Positions 44,463-54,147 of a DNA stretch of 64,000 nt are shown in pieces (position 1 is the first letter of the stretch; the number at the start of each line of letters is the position of its first letter). Origin of the DNA: an uncultured Pelagibacteraceae bacterium (GTDB lineage: Bacteria; Pseudomonadota; Alphaproteobacteria; Pelagibacterales; Pelagibacteraceae). The stretch covers positions 1 through 64,000 of the forward strand of contig CABYVK010000003.1 of assembly GCA_902522385.1 (NCBI GenBank), read 5' to 3'. The notes beneath the pieces are model-generated. The model made no database searches. It saw only the letters and a list, made by a program, of their open reading frames with translations, and had not been told where the DNA came from. A program made the translations under genes and the position numbers.

Positions 44463-45514
44463 TTATACTCCTTCGATGTAAGCTCATACAAACGACTAAT
44501 GGTTCGTTTAAATGGTTTTTCTAACAATCTTGAAGAGGTAAATTGATCTAAATTTAGATCAGCTGTAACTGCTAATGAAATATTTTTATCATAAATTACA
44601 TCTAACAAAGTGATAAAACGTTGCTGTTGATTTGAATTCACATCATTAAATTGAGGTATTTGGTCTATTACCATAAATTTACAGTTTTTAATTATTTCCA
44701 AATAATCTTCCGCTCCTAAATTTTGATCGCAAAGTTGATTAAAGTCACATCTAACAATTCCCTCATAAAAGTTTTCTATTTTAAATTCTCTTCCCTTTAC
44801 ATTAATTTTTATTGAAGATTGTTTTTTATCCTTTGTTATAGTTCTAAAAAATTTATTAATCTTAAAATTGGTTTCTTGATTAAGTGGAAAAAAATATCTT
44901 TGTTTTTGATTATCATTAGATTTTCTATAATCATCCTCAATTTTTAATTCATACTGGATGGATTGATCTTCCATTATTTTTATAAAAGGTATAAATTGTT
45001 CACGTTGAAGACCTTCTTTATAAAGTTCTGAAATTTTAGTATTTGAAGTAATAATTATTTTAATATCTTCTTTAAATATTTGTTCAAATAGTTTTCCTAA
45101 AATCATTGCATCAACAATGTTTGTTACTTGGAACTCATCGAAATAAACTAATGAAGCTTTTGATTTTAAATTTTTGACAAATTGATTGATTACATTTTCT
45201 TCATTTTTTTCTTTTTGCTCATGGACAAAATCATGAAAACCTAACATAAATTCATTAAAATGCTTTTTTAATTTTTTTTCTTCAAGATGATCATAAAAAA
45301 AGTTTAAAATCATTGTTTTACCAACCCCTACACCACCATATAAATAAAATCCTCTTTTAGATATTTGTTTAGAAAACAATTTAGAAAAGAATAATTTGTT
45401 ATTAGTATTATAGTAATCTTCTAATTTTTTAATTACAGCAATTTGATTAGGATTTGCCTCTAGATCTTGATTTTCACAATAAGATATGAATTCTTTTTCA
45501 AGATTTTTTGGCAT
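44459..45514 (-). CDS. zapE: ZapE/AFG1-type AAA+ ATPase
   Basis: This AAA+ family ATPase is linked to cell division (ZapE) or mitochondrial-type proteostasis (AFG1). I use the ATG at 45514 (TGATG overlap with the cupin stop) instead of the TTG three bases upstream, giving 351 aa. Walker A is GGVGVGKT (60-67), Walker B is LVYFDEF, and IIITSNTKISELYKEGLQREQFIPFI is the family-specific segment. It overlaps the yjbQ start by 4 bases. Confidence 0.88.
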   Translation of the reverse strand: MPKNLEKEFISYCENQDLEANPNQIAVIKKLEDYYNTNNKLFFSKLFSKQISKRGFYLYGGVGVGKTMILNFFYDHLEEKKLKKHFNEFMLGFHDFVHEQKEKNEENVINQFVKNLKSKASLVYFDEFQVTNIVDAMILGKLFEQIFKEDIKIIITSNTKISELYKEGLQREQFIPFIKIMEDQSIQYELKIEDDYRKSNDNQKQRYFFPLNQETNFKINKFFRTITKDKKQSSIKINVKGREFKIENFYEGIVRCDFNQLCDQNLGAEDYLEIIKNCKFMVIDQIPQFNDVNSNQQQRFITLLDVIYDKNISLAVTADLNLDQFTSSRLLEKPFKRTISRLYELTSKEYN

Positions 45515-45945
45515 CAATTTTTTTTAGTTTTAAAATCAATACCATACTCTGACCTTGGCCCTTTCCTAAGCCCAAATGGACCTGATATAAACAATGTTAA
45601 TGGTTTAGTTCCTGGTTCCAAATCTACTCTATGTAAATTATTCGCTGATCTGAAACCAATATAACCTGGTGGTCGCCAAAACTTACCTTTACTTATTGTT
45701 TCCCAATAACCCCCTCTTAAAATTATGGTCATATATGGAAATGTATGATTATGAACTCCCTCTCCATGATCATCTGCCAACATCTCATGAATTAATATAT
45801 TAAATGGAAACCATCTGGGTCTATTTCTTAATAAAACATAGTATCTGTTCATCCATGGTTTTGCCTCATGGAATTTTGGGTGTGAAGGACCTCTATCTAG
45901 TACAACTTTTTTTCTTCCGATCTTTTCTAAAAATTTTAAGATCAT
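45514..45945 (-). CDS. Cupin-fold protein of unknown function
   Basis: This 143-aa small cupin has ILIHEMLADDHGEGVHNHTFPYMTIILRGGYWET with likely metal ligands His61/HNH, then FWRPPGYIGFRSANNLHRVDLEPGTKPLTLFISGPF. It resembles small cupins of unknown role seen in bacteria and phages, probably a metal-dependent oxygenase or isomerase. It starts 2 bases after the bamB-like stop and is joined to zapE by a TGATG overlap. The exact substrate is unknown. Confidence 0.7.
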   Translation of the reverse strand: MILKFLEKIGRKKVVLDRGPSHPKFHEAKPWMNRYYVLLRNRPRWFPFNILIHEMLADDHGEGVHNHTFPYMTIILRGGYWETISKGKFWRPPGYIGFRSANNLHRVDLEPGTKPLTLFISGPFGLRKGPRSEYGIDFKTKKN

Positions 45946-45947
45946 AA

Positions 45948-47243
45948 TTAATTATACTTATCAATTTTTCCATTTGTAATTAAATATAAATTATTTTTAA
46001 AAATTAAAGGTTTGGATACAAGGTTTCCAGAGACTTTTTCTACTTTTATAATGTCTCCCAGACTTAAATCAACAATGATAATCTTTCCATCTGAATTTGT
46101 TAAATATAAGTTTTTATTTCCTATCGAAAAACCAATTGGTTTTATTTTTGATCTTTTCTTTTTTTCATATTGGTTATATAAATCAGTTATCCTAATTATA
46201 TTTCCATTATTTTTTTCAATTACAAATAAAAAACCCTCTTTTGAAATTGTAAAAATTAAATTTTTAATAATTATTGGTAAAATATTAGAATTAATTTTAT
46301 TTATCCAGTTTATTGCTCCTGAATTTACATCAATTGAATAAAATTCATTTTTATTATTTGAAAAATAGATTGATTTTCCATCGGAAACTAATTCTGATGT
46401 TTGGAAATTATATGCCTCATAAATTATATTACTACTCTGTGTAGGTAACTGCCAAAGAAGCATGCCTGTTTCTATATTAACTGCAGTTATTTCACCTACA
46501 GAGTTATTAAATATAACTTTATCATCAACCAAAACCAAAGAAGTTTTGGTATTTGATAAAGTAAATGATCCTTCAGTTTTGACATTCCAGCATTGTGATC
46601 CATCGTTGATATAATAGCATCTTAAAGTGTTTTTATAATCAACAACAAAAAATCTGTTATTATATTTTTTAATTTCGGAATTAAATGGATATGAATTATT
46701 TTTTGACCAATTTAAATTTCCTGTATTAACATTAATTGAATAAAACTTTGAGATTGTGTCTGCAACTATTAGATTTTGATTATCTTTAATAAAATAAATT
46801 TTAGGGAATAATTTCTTTTCAGCTTTTGAATAAAAATTACTTTTCCATAAAACTTTATTATTTTCATCATATCTGATTATAGATCCTTTGTTTTCAAAAA
46901 AAATAATTCCATCATTCAAGAAGATTGGATTGTAATTTAAGTGATCAATATTCTTTAATTTTTTGAATTTAATTGTTTCAATTTTTTTAAAATCTCCATT
47001 ATAGCCTTGTGCTCCATAATTGTTTTTATCATCTTTGATTTTATTGTTAATTTTAATATTATCTAATACTATTCTGAGCTCACTATTGAATTCTTTTATT
47101 ATTTTTTTATCATCTTTAAAAACTTTTTTTAGATTTTCTTGCTTCTTCTTTTCTATCTGATCCTTAGTCCATATTTTAGAATTCTCGTTTAGTGAACAAT
47201 TAGTTAAAAAAGTTAAAATTAATAAAAATATTAATCTATTCAC
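45948..47243 (-). CDS. bamB: BamB-like outer-membrane assembly lipoprotein
   Basis: This 431-aa beta-propeller lipoprotein starts with GTG (overlapping yfgM by 8 bases). The N-terminus MNRLIFLLILTFLTNCSLNEN has a lipobox with acylated Cys16. PQQ-like blade repeats recur: SINVNTGNLNWSKN, AVNIETGMLLWQLP, YSIDVNSGAINWINK and IIVDLSLGDIIKV. BamB is an accessory of the BAM complex that inserts outer-membrane proteins. Coupling to a YfgM-like gene matches its usual context; der (engA), often next, is absent. Confidence 0.85.
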   Translation of the reverse strand: MNRLIFLLILTFLTNCSLNENSKIWTKDQIEKKKQENLKKVFKDDKKIIKEFNSELRIVLDNIKINNKIKDDKNNYGAQGYNGDFKKIETIKFKKLKNIDHLNYNPIFLNDGIIFFENKGSIIRYDENNKVLWKSNFYSKAEKKLFPKIYFIKDNQNLIVADTISKFYSINVNTGNLNWSKNNSYPFNSEIKKYNNRFFVVDYKNTLRCYYINDGSQCWNVKTEGSFTLSNTKTSLVLVDDKVIFNNSVGEITAVNIETGMLLWQLPTQSSNIIYEAYNFQTSELVSDGKSIYFSNNKNEFYSIDVNSGAINWINKINSNILPIIIKNLIFTISKEGFLFVIEKNNGNIIRITDLYNQYEKKKRSKIKPIGFSIGNKNLYLTNSDGKIIIVDLSLGDIIKVEKVSGNLVSKPLIFKNNLYLITNGKIDKYN

Positions 47244-47880
47244 TCAAATCTCTACTTAATATTTTTTCAGCTTGAATTCTCAGTTCAGGATTTGAATTTT
47301 CTAAACCAATTATTTGATTATAAAACTCTTTAGCTTTTTGCTTTTGGTTATTAGAATAAAAATATTCTGCCATTAAATATAATGCATGAGATTTCCAAAC
47401 ACTTTTAGAATTAATCAATGGATTTAATATATTTAAAAGATCACTTTCTTGAGCATTATCTGCATTGTATAGTGCCTTCTTGTATATAATTAAGTTGTTA
47501 ATCTCACTGTCTAATGAAGTATCCTTTATCAATATATCAAACAACGAATTAATTTTAGACTGATCGCTTACAAGATTATTATCAATTATAAAATACAGTG
47601 ATAGAGGTGAATAAGTTGGATCTTTCTTGTTAATAATTTCAATCAGGCTGCTAGCTGTTTTTTCTTTTGTTTTTTCTGAATAATCAATGATTATTGAATT
47701 ATAACTATCTGAGATATCTTTTTTTTTATTTATTAAATATTTATCGTAACTAAAAACACCAACTATAATAACTATTAGAATTATTATACCCAAAATTATT
47801 TTATTTTTATTATTTACAAAAAAATTTTTAATTTTTTCATTTCTAGTATTGGTATTTATAATTGATAAATCTTCATCCAT
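47236..47880 (-). CDS. YfgM-like membrane-anchored TPR protein
   Basis: This 214-aa protein has a short cytoplasmic N-terminus, one transmembrane helix (about 27-45, NKIILGIIILIVIIVGVFSY) and a periplasmic helical region with a TPR-like end (SHALYLMAEYFYSNNQKQKAKEFYNQII). This pattern matches YfgM, the periplasmic chaperone partner of the SecYEG/BamB system. It overlaps bamB by 8 bases and lies 2 bases after acnA. Confidence 0.78.
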   Translation of the reverse strand: MDEDLSIINTNTRNEKIKNFFVNNKNKIILGIIILIVIIVGVFSYDKYLINKKKDISDSYNSIIIDYSEKTKEKTASSLIEIINKKDPTYSPLSLYFIIDNNLVSDQSKINSLFDILIKDTSLDSEINNLIIYKKALYNADNAQESDLLNILNPLINSKSVWKSHALYLMAEYFYSNNQKQKAKEFYNQIIGLENSNPELRIQAEKILSRDLSE

Positions 47881-47882
47881 AA

Positions 47883-50552
47883 CTAAATCATATTCCTTAA
47901 AACGTACTGAAGAATACCTCCATTTTTATAATACTCTAATTCATTTTTCGTATCAATTCTGCATAAAGTTTTAATTTTCTTTATTTCGCCTGAAGCATAT
48001 TTAATTTCGACTGTCACTTGATCTGAGGGTTTAACGCCCTTTTCTATATTTAGAATACTAATTAATTCAGAACCAATTAATTTTAAATTTTTTCTGTTTA
48101 CATCATTAATAAATTGTAATGGCAATATTCCCATTCCAATCAAATTAGATCGATGAATTCTTTCAAAACTTTCAGCAATTACTGCTTTTATTCCAAGTAA
48201 TTTTGTTCCTTTAGCTGCCCAATCCCTGGACGATCCAGTTCCATACTCTTTTCCACCAATTACAACTAAATCTGTTCCTCTTTTTTTATATTCAACAACT
48301 GCATCATAGACAGGAAGAACTTTTTCCTCTGGATATAACTTTGTAAAACCTCCCTCTGTACCAGGAGCCATTTCATTTCTAATTCTTATATTTGCAAAAG
48401 TTCCTCGCATCATAACTTCATGGTTACCTCTTCTTGAACCATATGAGTTGTAATCTCTAGGTAAAATTTGGTGTTCCATGAAATATTCACCGGTTGGACT
48501 ATCTTTTTGAATGCTGCCAGCTGGCGATATATGGTCAGTAGTAACCATATCACCTAAAATTAATAATGGTCTTGCATCCTTAATTTCTTTAAATCCTTCT
48601 GGTTTATCTGATAACGAGTCAAAAAACGGAGGTTTTTTTACATATGTTGATCCCTCATCCCAATTATAAATACTGCTTTTATCAGTCTTAATTTTTTGCC
48701 ATTGAGTTGGGCCCTCAGAAACATTTGAGTATCTTTGTATAAACATCTCAGCATTAAGTGAATCTTTTAAAGTATCTTCTATCTCTTTATTTGAGGGCCA
48801 AATATCTTTTAAAAAAACATCTTTTCCTTCTTTATCTTTTCCTAATGGATCTTTGTACATATCAACTTCCATATGCCCAGCTATTGCATATGCAACAACA
48901 AGTGGAGGTGAAGCCAAATAGTTAGCTTTTATATGTGGTGAAATTCTTCCCTCAAAATTTCTATTTCCTGACAAAACTGAAACTGCATAAATATTCTCTT
49001 TTTGGATAGCTTCTACAATATTTTCTGGAAGTGGGCCTGAATTTCCAATGCAAGTTGTACAGCCATAACCAACTAAATTAAAGCCAAGCTGATCTAAATA
49101 AGTGTTTAATCCAGCTTTTGCCAAATAGTCTGTAACCACTTGAGATCCAGGTGCTAAAGAAGTTTTTACCCAGGGTTTAACTTGCAAACCTTTTTCAATA
49201 GCTTTTTTTGCTAACAGTCCAGCCCCAATTAGCACATTTGGATTAGAAGTGTTTGTACAAGAAGTTATTGCTGCAATTAATATTGAGCCATCTTTAATTT
49301 CATAATCTGTATTTGTTACTTTTGAAATTGATTTTTGATTTTTATTTGTAGCTTCCTGCAATACTTTTTGAAACGAAACAGGTGCATCTGTTAAAAGAAC
49401 TTTATCTTGAGGTCTTTTAGGTCCTGAAATAGTTGGTACAACTGTAGACATATCTAAAGATATAATGTCAGTAAATTCTATTTCGTTGCTCGCCCATAAA
49501 CCTTGTTCCTTGGCATAATTTTCTACGATATCAACAGTTTGTTGATCTCTTCCAGAAAATTTTAAATACTTTAATGTTTCCTCATCAATTGGAAAAAAAC
49601 CACAAGTAGCACCATATTCTGGTGCCATGTTTGCAATTGTTGCTCTATCCGCAAGAGTTAAATTTTTTAAACCTTCTCCATAAAACTCAACAAATTTACC
49701 AACCACTCCTTTATCTCTTAACATTTTAACAACAGTTAATACCAAATCAGTTGCCGTAGTTCCTTCTGGCATTTTGTTTTTCATTTCAAAACCGATGACT
49801 TCTGGTATTAACATAGAAATTGGTTGACCTAACATTCCTGCTTCAGCTTCAATTCCTCCAACACCCCATCCTAAAACAGATAAACCATTAACCATTGTTG
49901 TATGACTATCTGTTCCAACTAAAGTATCTGGAAAAAGATATTTTTCACCTTTAAATTCTTCTGACCAAACAACTTTTGACAAATATTCAAGATTTACTTG
50001 GTGACAAATTCCTGTTCCTGGTGGAACTATTCTAAAATTATCAAATGCCTGTTGTCCCCATTTTAAAAAAGAATATCTTTCTCCATTTCTTTCAAATTCT
50101 ATATCGACATTTTTTTCAAAAGAATCTGCTTTTGCAGACTGGTCAACTTGTACAGAGTGATCAATTACAAGATCAACTGCAGATAATGGATTGATTGTAT
50201 TTGGATCTTTATTTTTTTCTTTGACTGCTTCTCTCATTGCAGCTAAATCTGCAACCGCAGGTATTCCTGTATAATCTTGAAGCAAAACTCTTGCTGGCCT
50301 ATATGCAATTTCAGTTTTAGATTTTTTTGTCTTTAGCCAGTTTTTAATCGCCTCTATTTGAGATTTCGTTACACTTAAGTCGTCTTCGTATCTCAATAAA
50401 TTTTCTAGTAAAATTTTAATAGATTTTGGAAGTTTATTTATTCCTTCAAGTCCATTTTTTTCTGCTTCATTTAATGAGTAATAATTATACTCTTTGTCAT
50501 TAATTGTGATTTTTTTTTTTGATTTATAAGAATTTTTATTTCCTGGGGTCAT
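47883..50552 (-). CDS. acnA: Aconitate hydratase A
   Basis: This 889-aa TCA-cycle enzyme converts citrate to isocitrate. The 4Fe-4S cysteines are in ITSCTNTSNPNV (about 433) and GYGCTTCIGNSGPLP (about 498-501). QDYTGIPAVADLAAMR, PDTLVGTDSHTTMVNGLSVLGWGVGGIEAEA and the C-terminal swivel domain GKEYGTGSSRDWAAKGTKLLG are all present. The length fits AcnA. It lies between lysE and yfgM with gaps of 1 and 2 bases, with no room for its own promoter unless it lies inside lysE. Confidence 0.96.
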   Translation of the reverse strand: MTPGNKNSYKSKKKITINDKEYNYYSLNEAEKNGLEGINKLPKSIKILLENLLRYEDDLSVTKSQIEAIKNWLKTKKSKTEIAYRPARVLLQDYTGIPAVADLAAMREAVKEKNKDPNTINPLSAVDLVIDHSVQVDQSAKADSFEKNVDIEFERNGERYSFLKWGQQAFDNFRIVPPGTGICHQVNLEYLSKVVWSEEFKGEKYLFPDTLVGTDSHTTMVNGLSVLGWGVGGIEAEAGMLGQPISMLIPEVIGFEMKNKMPEGTTATDLVLTVVKMLRDKGVVGKFVEFYGEGLKNLTLADRATIANMAPEYGATCGFFPIDEETLKYLKFSGRDQQTVDIVENYAKEQGLWASNEIEFTDIISLDMSTVVPTISGPKRPQDKVLLTDAPVSFQKVLQEATNKNQKSISKVTNTDYEIKDGSILIAAITSCTNTSNPNVLIGAGLLAKKAIEKGLQVKPWVKTSLAPGSQVVTDYLAKAGLNTYLDQLGFNLVGYGCTTCIGNSGPLPENIVEAIQKENIYAVSVLSGNRNFEGRISPHIKANYLASPPLVVAYAIAGHMEVDMYKDPLGKDKEGKDVFLKDIWPSNKEIEDTLKDSLNAEMFIQRYSNVSEGPTQWQKIKTDKSSIYNWDEGSTYVKKPPFFDSLSDKPEGFKEIKDARPLLILGDMVTTDHISPAGSIQKDSPTGEYFMEHQILPRDYNSYGSRRGNHEVMMRGTFANIRIRNEMAPGTEGGFTKLYPEEKVLPVYDAVVEYKKRGTDLVVIGGKEYGTGSSRDWAAKGTKLLGIKAVIAESFERIHRSNLIGMGILPLQFINDVNRKNLKLIGSELISILNIEKGVKPSDQVTVEIKYASGEIKKIKTLCRIDTKNELEYYKNGGILQYVLRNMI

Positions 50553-50553
50553 A

Positions 50554-51147
50554 TTATAAATAAAAAGTTATTATGCTTGTTAAAAGCAGCAGTGACATAG
50601 CATAATTAAAGTAATTAATAAATTTCTGATTTGTCGCAAATTTCCTGAAAAATTTACCTAAAAAAGTCCACAGAGTTATACTAGTTACTGAAACAATTAA
50701 AGCCATAATGATAATTTGAGTCGTATAACTTACAAAGGTTTCTCCTGGATTAATATAAGTTGAAACAAGAATAATTGATGCAATAACTCCTTTAGGATTT
50801 AAAAATTGAAAAATAAAAGTTTCATGAAACTTGATTGGATTTTTATTTTTATTTTCCTGATCAGAAGATCCTGAAAAAGAAATTTTGTATGCTAAATAAA
50901 TTAAAAATAGAGTTCCTAAATATTTTAAAACCTCTTGGATTAAAGGATAAAGCTTAAAAATATTTATCAGCCCTAGGGTTAAACATAATAATAAAAATGG
51001 AAATCCAAAAGTTACACCAAGTATATGTGGTAGTGTTCTAAGAATGCCAAAATTGAAACCAGAATAGAAAGCAACAAAATTATTTGGTCCAGGGGTAAAT
51101 GCAGCAACTATTCCAAATAAAGTTATAGAGAGAATTTCAGGATGCAT
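50554..51147 (-). CDS. LysE-family amino-acid exporter
   Basis: This 197-aa inner-membrane protein of the LysE/RhtB family has about five to six hydrophobic helices. The family signature FTPGPNNFVAFYSGFNFG lies at the N-terminus (18-35), followed by the characteristic RTLPHILGVTFGFPFLLL. It exports amino acids or related small molecules. It ends one base before acnA begins and starts 2 bases after csaA. Confidence 0.85.
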   Translation of the reverse strand: MHPEILSITLFGIVAAFTPGPNNFVAFYSGFNFGILRTLPHILGVTFGFPFLLLCLTLGLINIFKLYPLIQEVLKYLGTLFLIYLAYKISFSGSSDQENKNKNPIKFHETFIFQFLNPKGVIASIILVSTYINPGETFVSYTTQIIIMALIVSVTSITLWTFLGKFFRKFATNQKFINYFNYAMSLLLLTSIITFYL

Positions 51148-51149
51148 TA

Positions 51150-51494
51150 CTAAGCGATCGGTAATCCATTTTCTGCTTTTTGAGAGGGATGAACAAGTGT
51201 AACCTTACCATCGGCATCAATCGCTCCTAAAACCAATACTTGAGAAACTATTCCAGCAATATTTTTTTCAGGAAAATTACAAACAGCAATAACTTGTTTT
51301 CCTTTTAAATTCTCCTCATTATAATAATGAGTAATTTGAGCTGAAGATTGTTTAATGCCAATTTCGCTTCCAAAATCAACTTTAATAACTAATGAAGGTT
51401 TCCTGGCTTTTTCATTTTTTTTTACAGAAATTACAGTACCAATTCTAATATCTACTTTATCAAAATCATTATAGGTAATTTGCTCTTTAATCAT
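51150..51494 (-). CDS. CsaA-like tRNA-binding-domain protein
   Basis: This 114-aa single OB-fold protein resembles CsaA, a secretion-related chaperone. DIRIGTVISVKKNEKARKPSLVIKVDFGSEIGIKQSSAQIT is the tRNA-binding-domain signature, followed by KQVIAVCNFPEKNIAGIVSQVLVLGAID. It is the first gene of the eight-gene block. It is separated from the divergent argE by only 24 bases. Confidence 0.9.
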   Translation of the reverse strand: MIKEQITYNDFDKVDIRIGTVISVKKNEKARKPSLVIKVDFGSEIGIKQSSAQITHYYNEENLKGKQVIAVCNFPEKNIAGIVSQVLVLGAIDADGKVTLVHPSQKAENGLPIA

Positions 51495-51518
51495 AATATA
51501 ATATAGTGTTTTAATTTT
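51495..51518. promoter_or_regulatory. 24-base divergent intergenic region csaA/argE
   Basis: The entire gap between the two divergent start codons is 24 bases. It includes a perfect TATAAT at 51497-51502 on the plus strand, about 17 bases before the argE ATG, so argE may have a very short leader. The csaA block must start within argE or from an overlapping site. Confidence 0.5.
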
Positions 51519-52697
51519 ATGAGTATAGATAACAATTTATATGAAAAATCAATCAAGATTTTAACTGACTTAATCGCATTTAAAACTATCTCAGGTCAAG
51601 ATAACAGTAATTTAATTGATTATTGTGAAAAAATTTTAAAGAGCATCGATATAGATACTTTCAAAATTTATGATGCTGATAAAAAAAGAGTTAATCTTTT
51701 TGGAACCTTAAAAGCAAAAAATCAAAGCACAAAAAAACCCATCATATTATCTGGACACACTGATGTGGTTCCAGTGTCTAAAGGTTGGAGCAGTGATCCA
51801 TTCGTAGCAACTATTAAAGATGATAAATTATATGGAAGAGGCTCATGTGATATGAAAGGTTTTATTGCATGTACACTTGCTTATGCACCTATATTCAAAG
51901 AAAGTAATTTAGATAGAGACTTACATTTCTGTTATACATTTGATGAAGAGACTGCATGTATTGGAGCTCCTTTATTAATAGAGGAACTGAAAAAAAGAGA
52001 TATCAAAAATGGGATTTGTATAATTGGTGAACCAACTAAAATGAAAATTATTGATGCCCACAAAGGTATGAATGAATACACAGTTCACTTTGGAGGACTT
52101 GCAGGACATAGTTCTAAACCACATTTAGGAGTAAATGCAGCTGAATATGCTACTAGATATGTTGGAAAACTTTTAGAGATTAGAGAAGAATTAAAAAAAA
52201 GAGTTCAAAAAGATAGTATTTTTGATCCTCCACATTCAACTTTATCAATTGGTGGAATTAACGGTGGTATTGCTCATAATGTAATTGCAGATAAATGTAG
52301 TGTTGAATGGGAAACAAGACCAGTTGTTAAAGATGATGGAGAATTTGTTACGAAAGAAATTGATAAATATGCGAATGAGGTGCTTCTGCCAGAAATGAAA
52401 AAAGTATTTCCAGATTCTTATATTAAAAAAGAAGTGATAGGTGAAGTAGTTGGTTTTAACAGATTAGATGAGTCTGAAGCATGTGAATTTGTATCAAACA
52501 TAACTGGTGATAATTCTAGAGAAGTGGTTTCTTTTGGAACAGAAGCTGGTTTATTTCAAGAACTAGGCATCAGTACTGTTGTTTGTGGACCTGGATCGAT
52601 AGAACAGGCTCACAAAATTGACGAGTTCATAGAATTAAATGAAATGAAAAAGTGCCTAAAGTTTTTAGAAGGTGTAAAAGATAAATCAGTAAATTAA
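51519..52697 (+). CDS. argE: Acetylornithine deacetylase/M20 peptidase family
   Basis: This 392-aa M20 zinc hydrolase has metal motifs LSGHTDVVPVSKGWSSDPF, GRGSCDMKGFIACTL, DEETACIGA and GEPTKMKIIDAHKG, and a C-terminal GTEAGLFQELGIS/CGPGSIEQAHKIDEF. ArgE releases ornithine from N-acetylornithine. The neighbouring agmatinase and aldehyde dehydrogenase genes allow a role in other amide or polyamine-derived substrates. The 3' end overlaps the convergent aldehyde dehydrogenase gene by 4 bases. Confidence 0.85.
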   Translation: MSIDNNLYEKSIKILTDLIAFKTISGQDNSNLIDYCEKILKSIDIDTFKIYDADKKRVNLFGTLKAKNQSTKKPIILSGHTDVVPVSKGWSSDPFVATIKDDKLYGRGSCDMKGFIACTLAYAPIFKESNLDRDLHFCYTFDEETACIGAPLLIEELKKRDIKNGICIIGEPTKMKIIDAHKGMNEYTVHFGGLAGHSSKPHLGVNAAEYATRYVGKLLEIREELKKRVQKDSIFDPPHSTLSIGGINGGIAHNVIADKCSVEWETRPVVKDDGEFVTKEIDKYANEVLLPEMKKVFPDSYIKKEVIGEVVGFNRLDESEACEFVSNITGDNSREVVSFGTEAGLFQELGISTVVCGPGSIEQAHKIDEFIELNEMKKCLKFLEGVKDKSVN

Positions 52698-54127
52698 CTC
52701 CAGCCACCTACAGCTTTTACTTCTAAAAACTCTTCTAAACCATGTTCACCTGCTTCTCGACCTATTCCAGAATGTTTAAAACCACCGAAGGGTGCGTCAA
52801 CTGCAATACCAGCTCCATTAACATCTACCATTCCAGATCTTAATTTTCTTGCAACTCTTTGTACTTTTTCAGAGTCTTGGGTTTGGATGTAGTTCGTTAA
52901 TCCATAAGAAGTATCATTTGCAATTTTTATTGCCTCTTCTTCAGTTTCAAATGGGATAACGGATAAGACAGGTCCAAAAATTTCTGTTCTTGCAACATCC
53001 ATATTATTATTTACATCTGCAAAAACAGTTGGTTTAACAAAGTAACCTTTGTCTAATCCATCAGGTTTGCCTGTTCCTCCAGCAACTAATTTTGCACCTT
53101 CATCTATTCCTTTTTGTATTAGAGTTTGTATTTTATTATATTGAGTTTTTGAAATAACTGGACCTATATGTTCTCCTTCTTTTTTAGGATCACCAACTTT
53201 AAAGTTTTCAGTATATTTTTTTAATCTCTCAAGAGCCTCTTCATACATTGATTTTTCAACTAACATTCTTGTTGGTGCATTACAAGATTGTCCAGAATTT
53301 CTAAAACATCTAAAAGCACCTCTTTCAATAGCTTCTGGATCAGCATCTTTAAAAATTATATTTGCTCCCTTGCCACCTAATTCTAAGCTTACTCTTTTAA
53401 AATCTTTAGCAGCATTTTGTGAAATCAAAGCTCCTGCTCTTGTTGATCCAGTAAATGAAATCATATTAATATCTGGATGACTTGTAAGAGCATCACCTGT
53501 TGTTGCTCCATCACCATTGATTAAATTGAACACACCTTTTGGAAATTTTACTTCATCAATAATTTCAGCAAGTATTATTGATGAGAGTGGTGCTAATTCT
53601 GATGGCTTTAAAACCATTGTACAACCTGCAGCAATTGCTGGCATTACTTTTAAACAAACTTGGTTCATCGGCCAATTCCATGGTGTTATTAATGCACAAA
53701 CACCTTTTGGTTCATAAATTAATCTTTGGTTAGGAGCGTGATCTCCTAAAGATTTTTCAAATTCAAAATTTTTTAAATATCTGATGAATGATTTGATATG
53801 ACTTGCTCCTGTGCCTGCTTGTAATTTTGTTGCAAAATCTTTTGGAGCGCCCATTTCAAGAGTTATAGCTTCTGCAATATCTGCCCATCTTTTCTTATAA
53901 TTTTCATAAAGTTTCTCTAATAATCCGATTCTTTCTTCTTTAGAAGTGAAAGACCAAGACTCGTAGGCATTTTTTGCAGCATTAACAGCAATATCAACAT
54001 CGGTTTTGTTCCCCAAAGTAATTACTGCACAATTTTCTTCAGTAGCAGGATCAATTACTTTAATTTCCTCAGAGCTATTTGGCTTAACCCACGCTCCATT
54101 AATGTAAAAATTTTTTTTGTCTAGCAT
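52694..54127 (-). CDS. NAD(P)-dependent aldehyde dehydrogenase
   Basis: This 477-aa ALDH superfamily member shows LITPWNWPMNQVCLK (Asn catalytic loop), VSLELGGKGANIIFKDAD (general-base Glu) and FRNSGQSCNAPTRMLV (nucleophile Cys), plus EIFGPVLSVIPFETEEEAI. All catalytic residues are intact. It lies 20 bases after the agmatinase-family gene on the same strand. It could oxidise an aminoaldehyde from polyamine or guanidino catabolism; the substrate is unproven. Confidence 0.92.
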   Translation of the reverse strand: MLDKKNFYINGAWVKPNSSEEIKVIDPATEENCAVITLGNKTDVDIAVNAAKNAYESWSFTSKEERIGLLEKLYENYKKRWADIAEAITLEMGAPKDFATKLQAGTGASHIKSFIRYLKNFEFEKSLGDHAPNQRLIYEPKGVCALITPWNWPMNQVCLKVMPAIAAGCTMVLKPSELAPLSSIILAEIIDEVKFPKGVFNLINGDGATTGDALTSHPDINMISFTGSTRAGALISQNAAKDFKRVSLELGGKGANIIFKDADPEAIERGAFRCFRNSGQSCNAPTRMLVEKSMYEEALERLKKYTENFKVGDPKKEGEHIGPVISKTQYNKIQTLIQKGIDEGAKLVAGGTGKPDGLDKGYFVKPTVFADVNNNMDVARTEIFGPVLSVIPFETEEEAIKIANDTSYGLTNYIQTQDSEKVQRVARKLRSGMVDVNGAGIAVDAPFGGFKHSGIGREAGEHGLEEFLEVKAVGGWS

Positions 54128-54147
54128 GTTATAACGTTATCCTTTCT

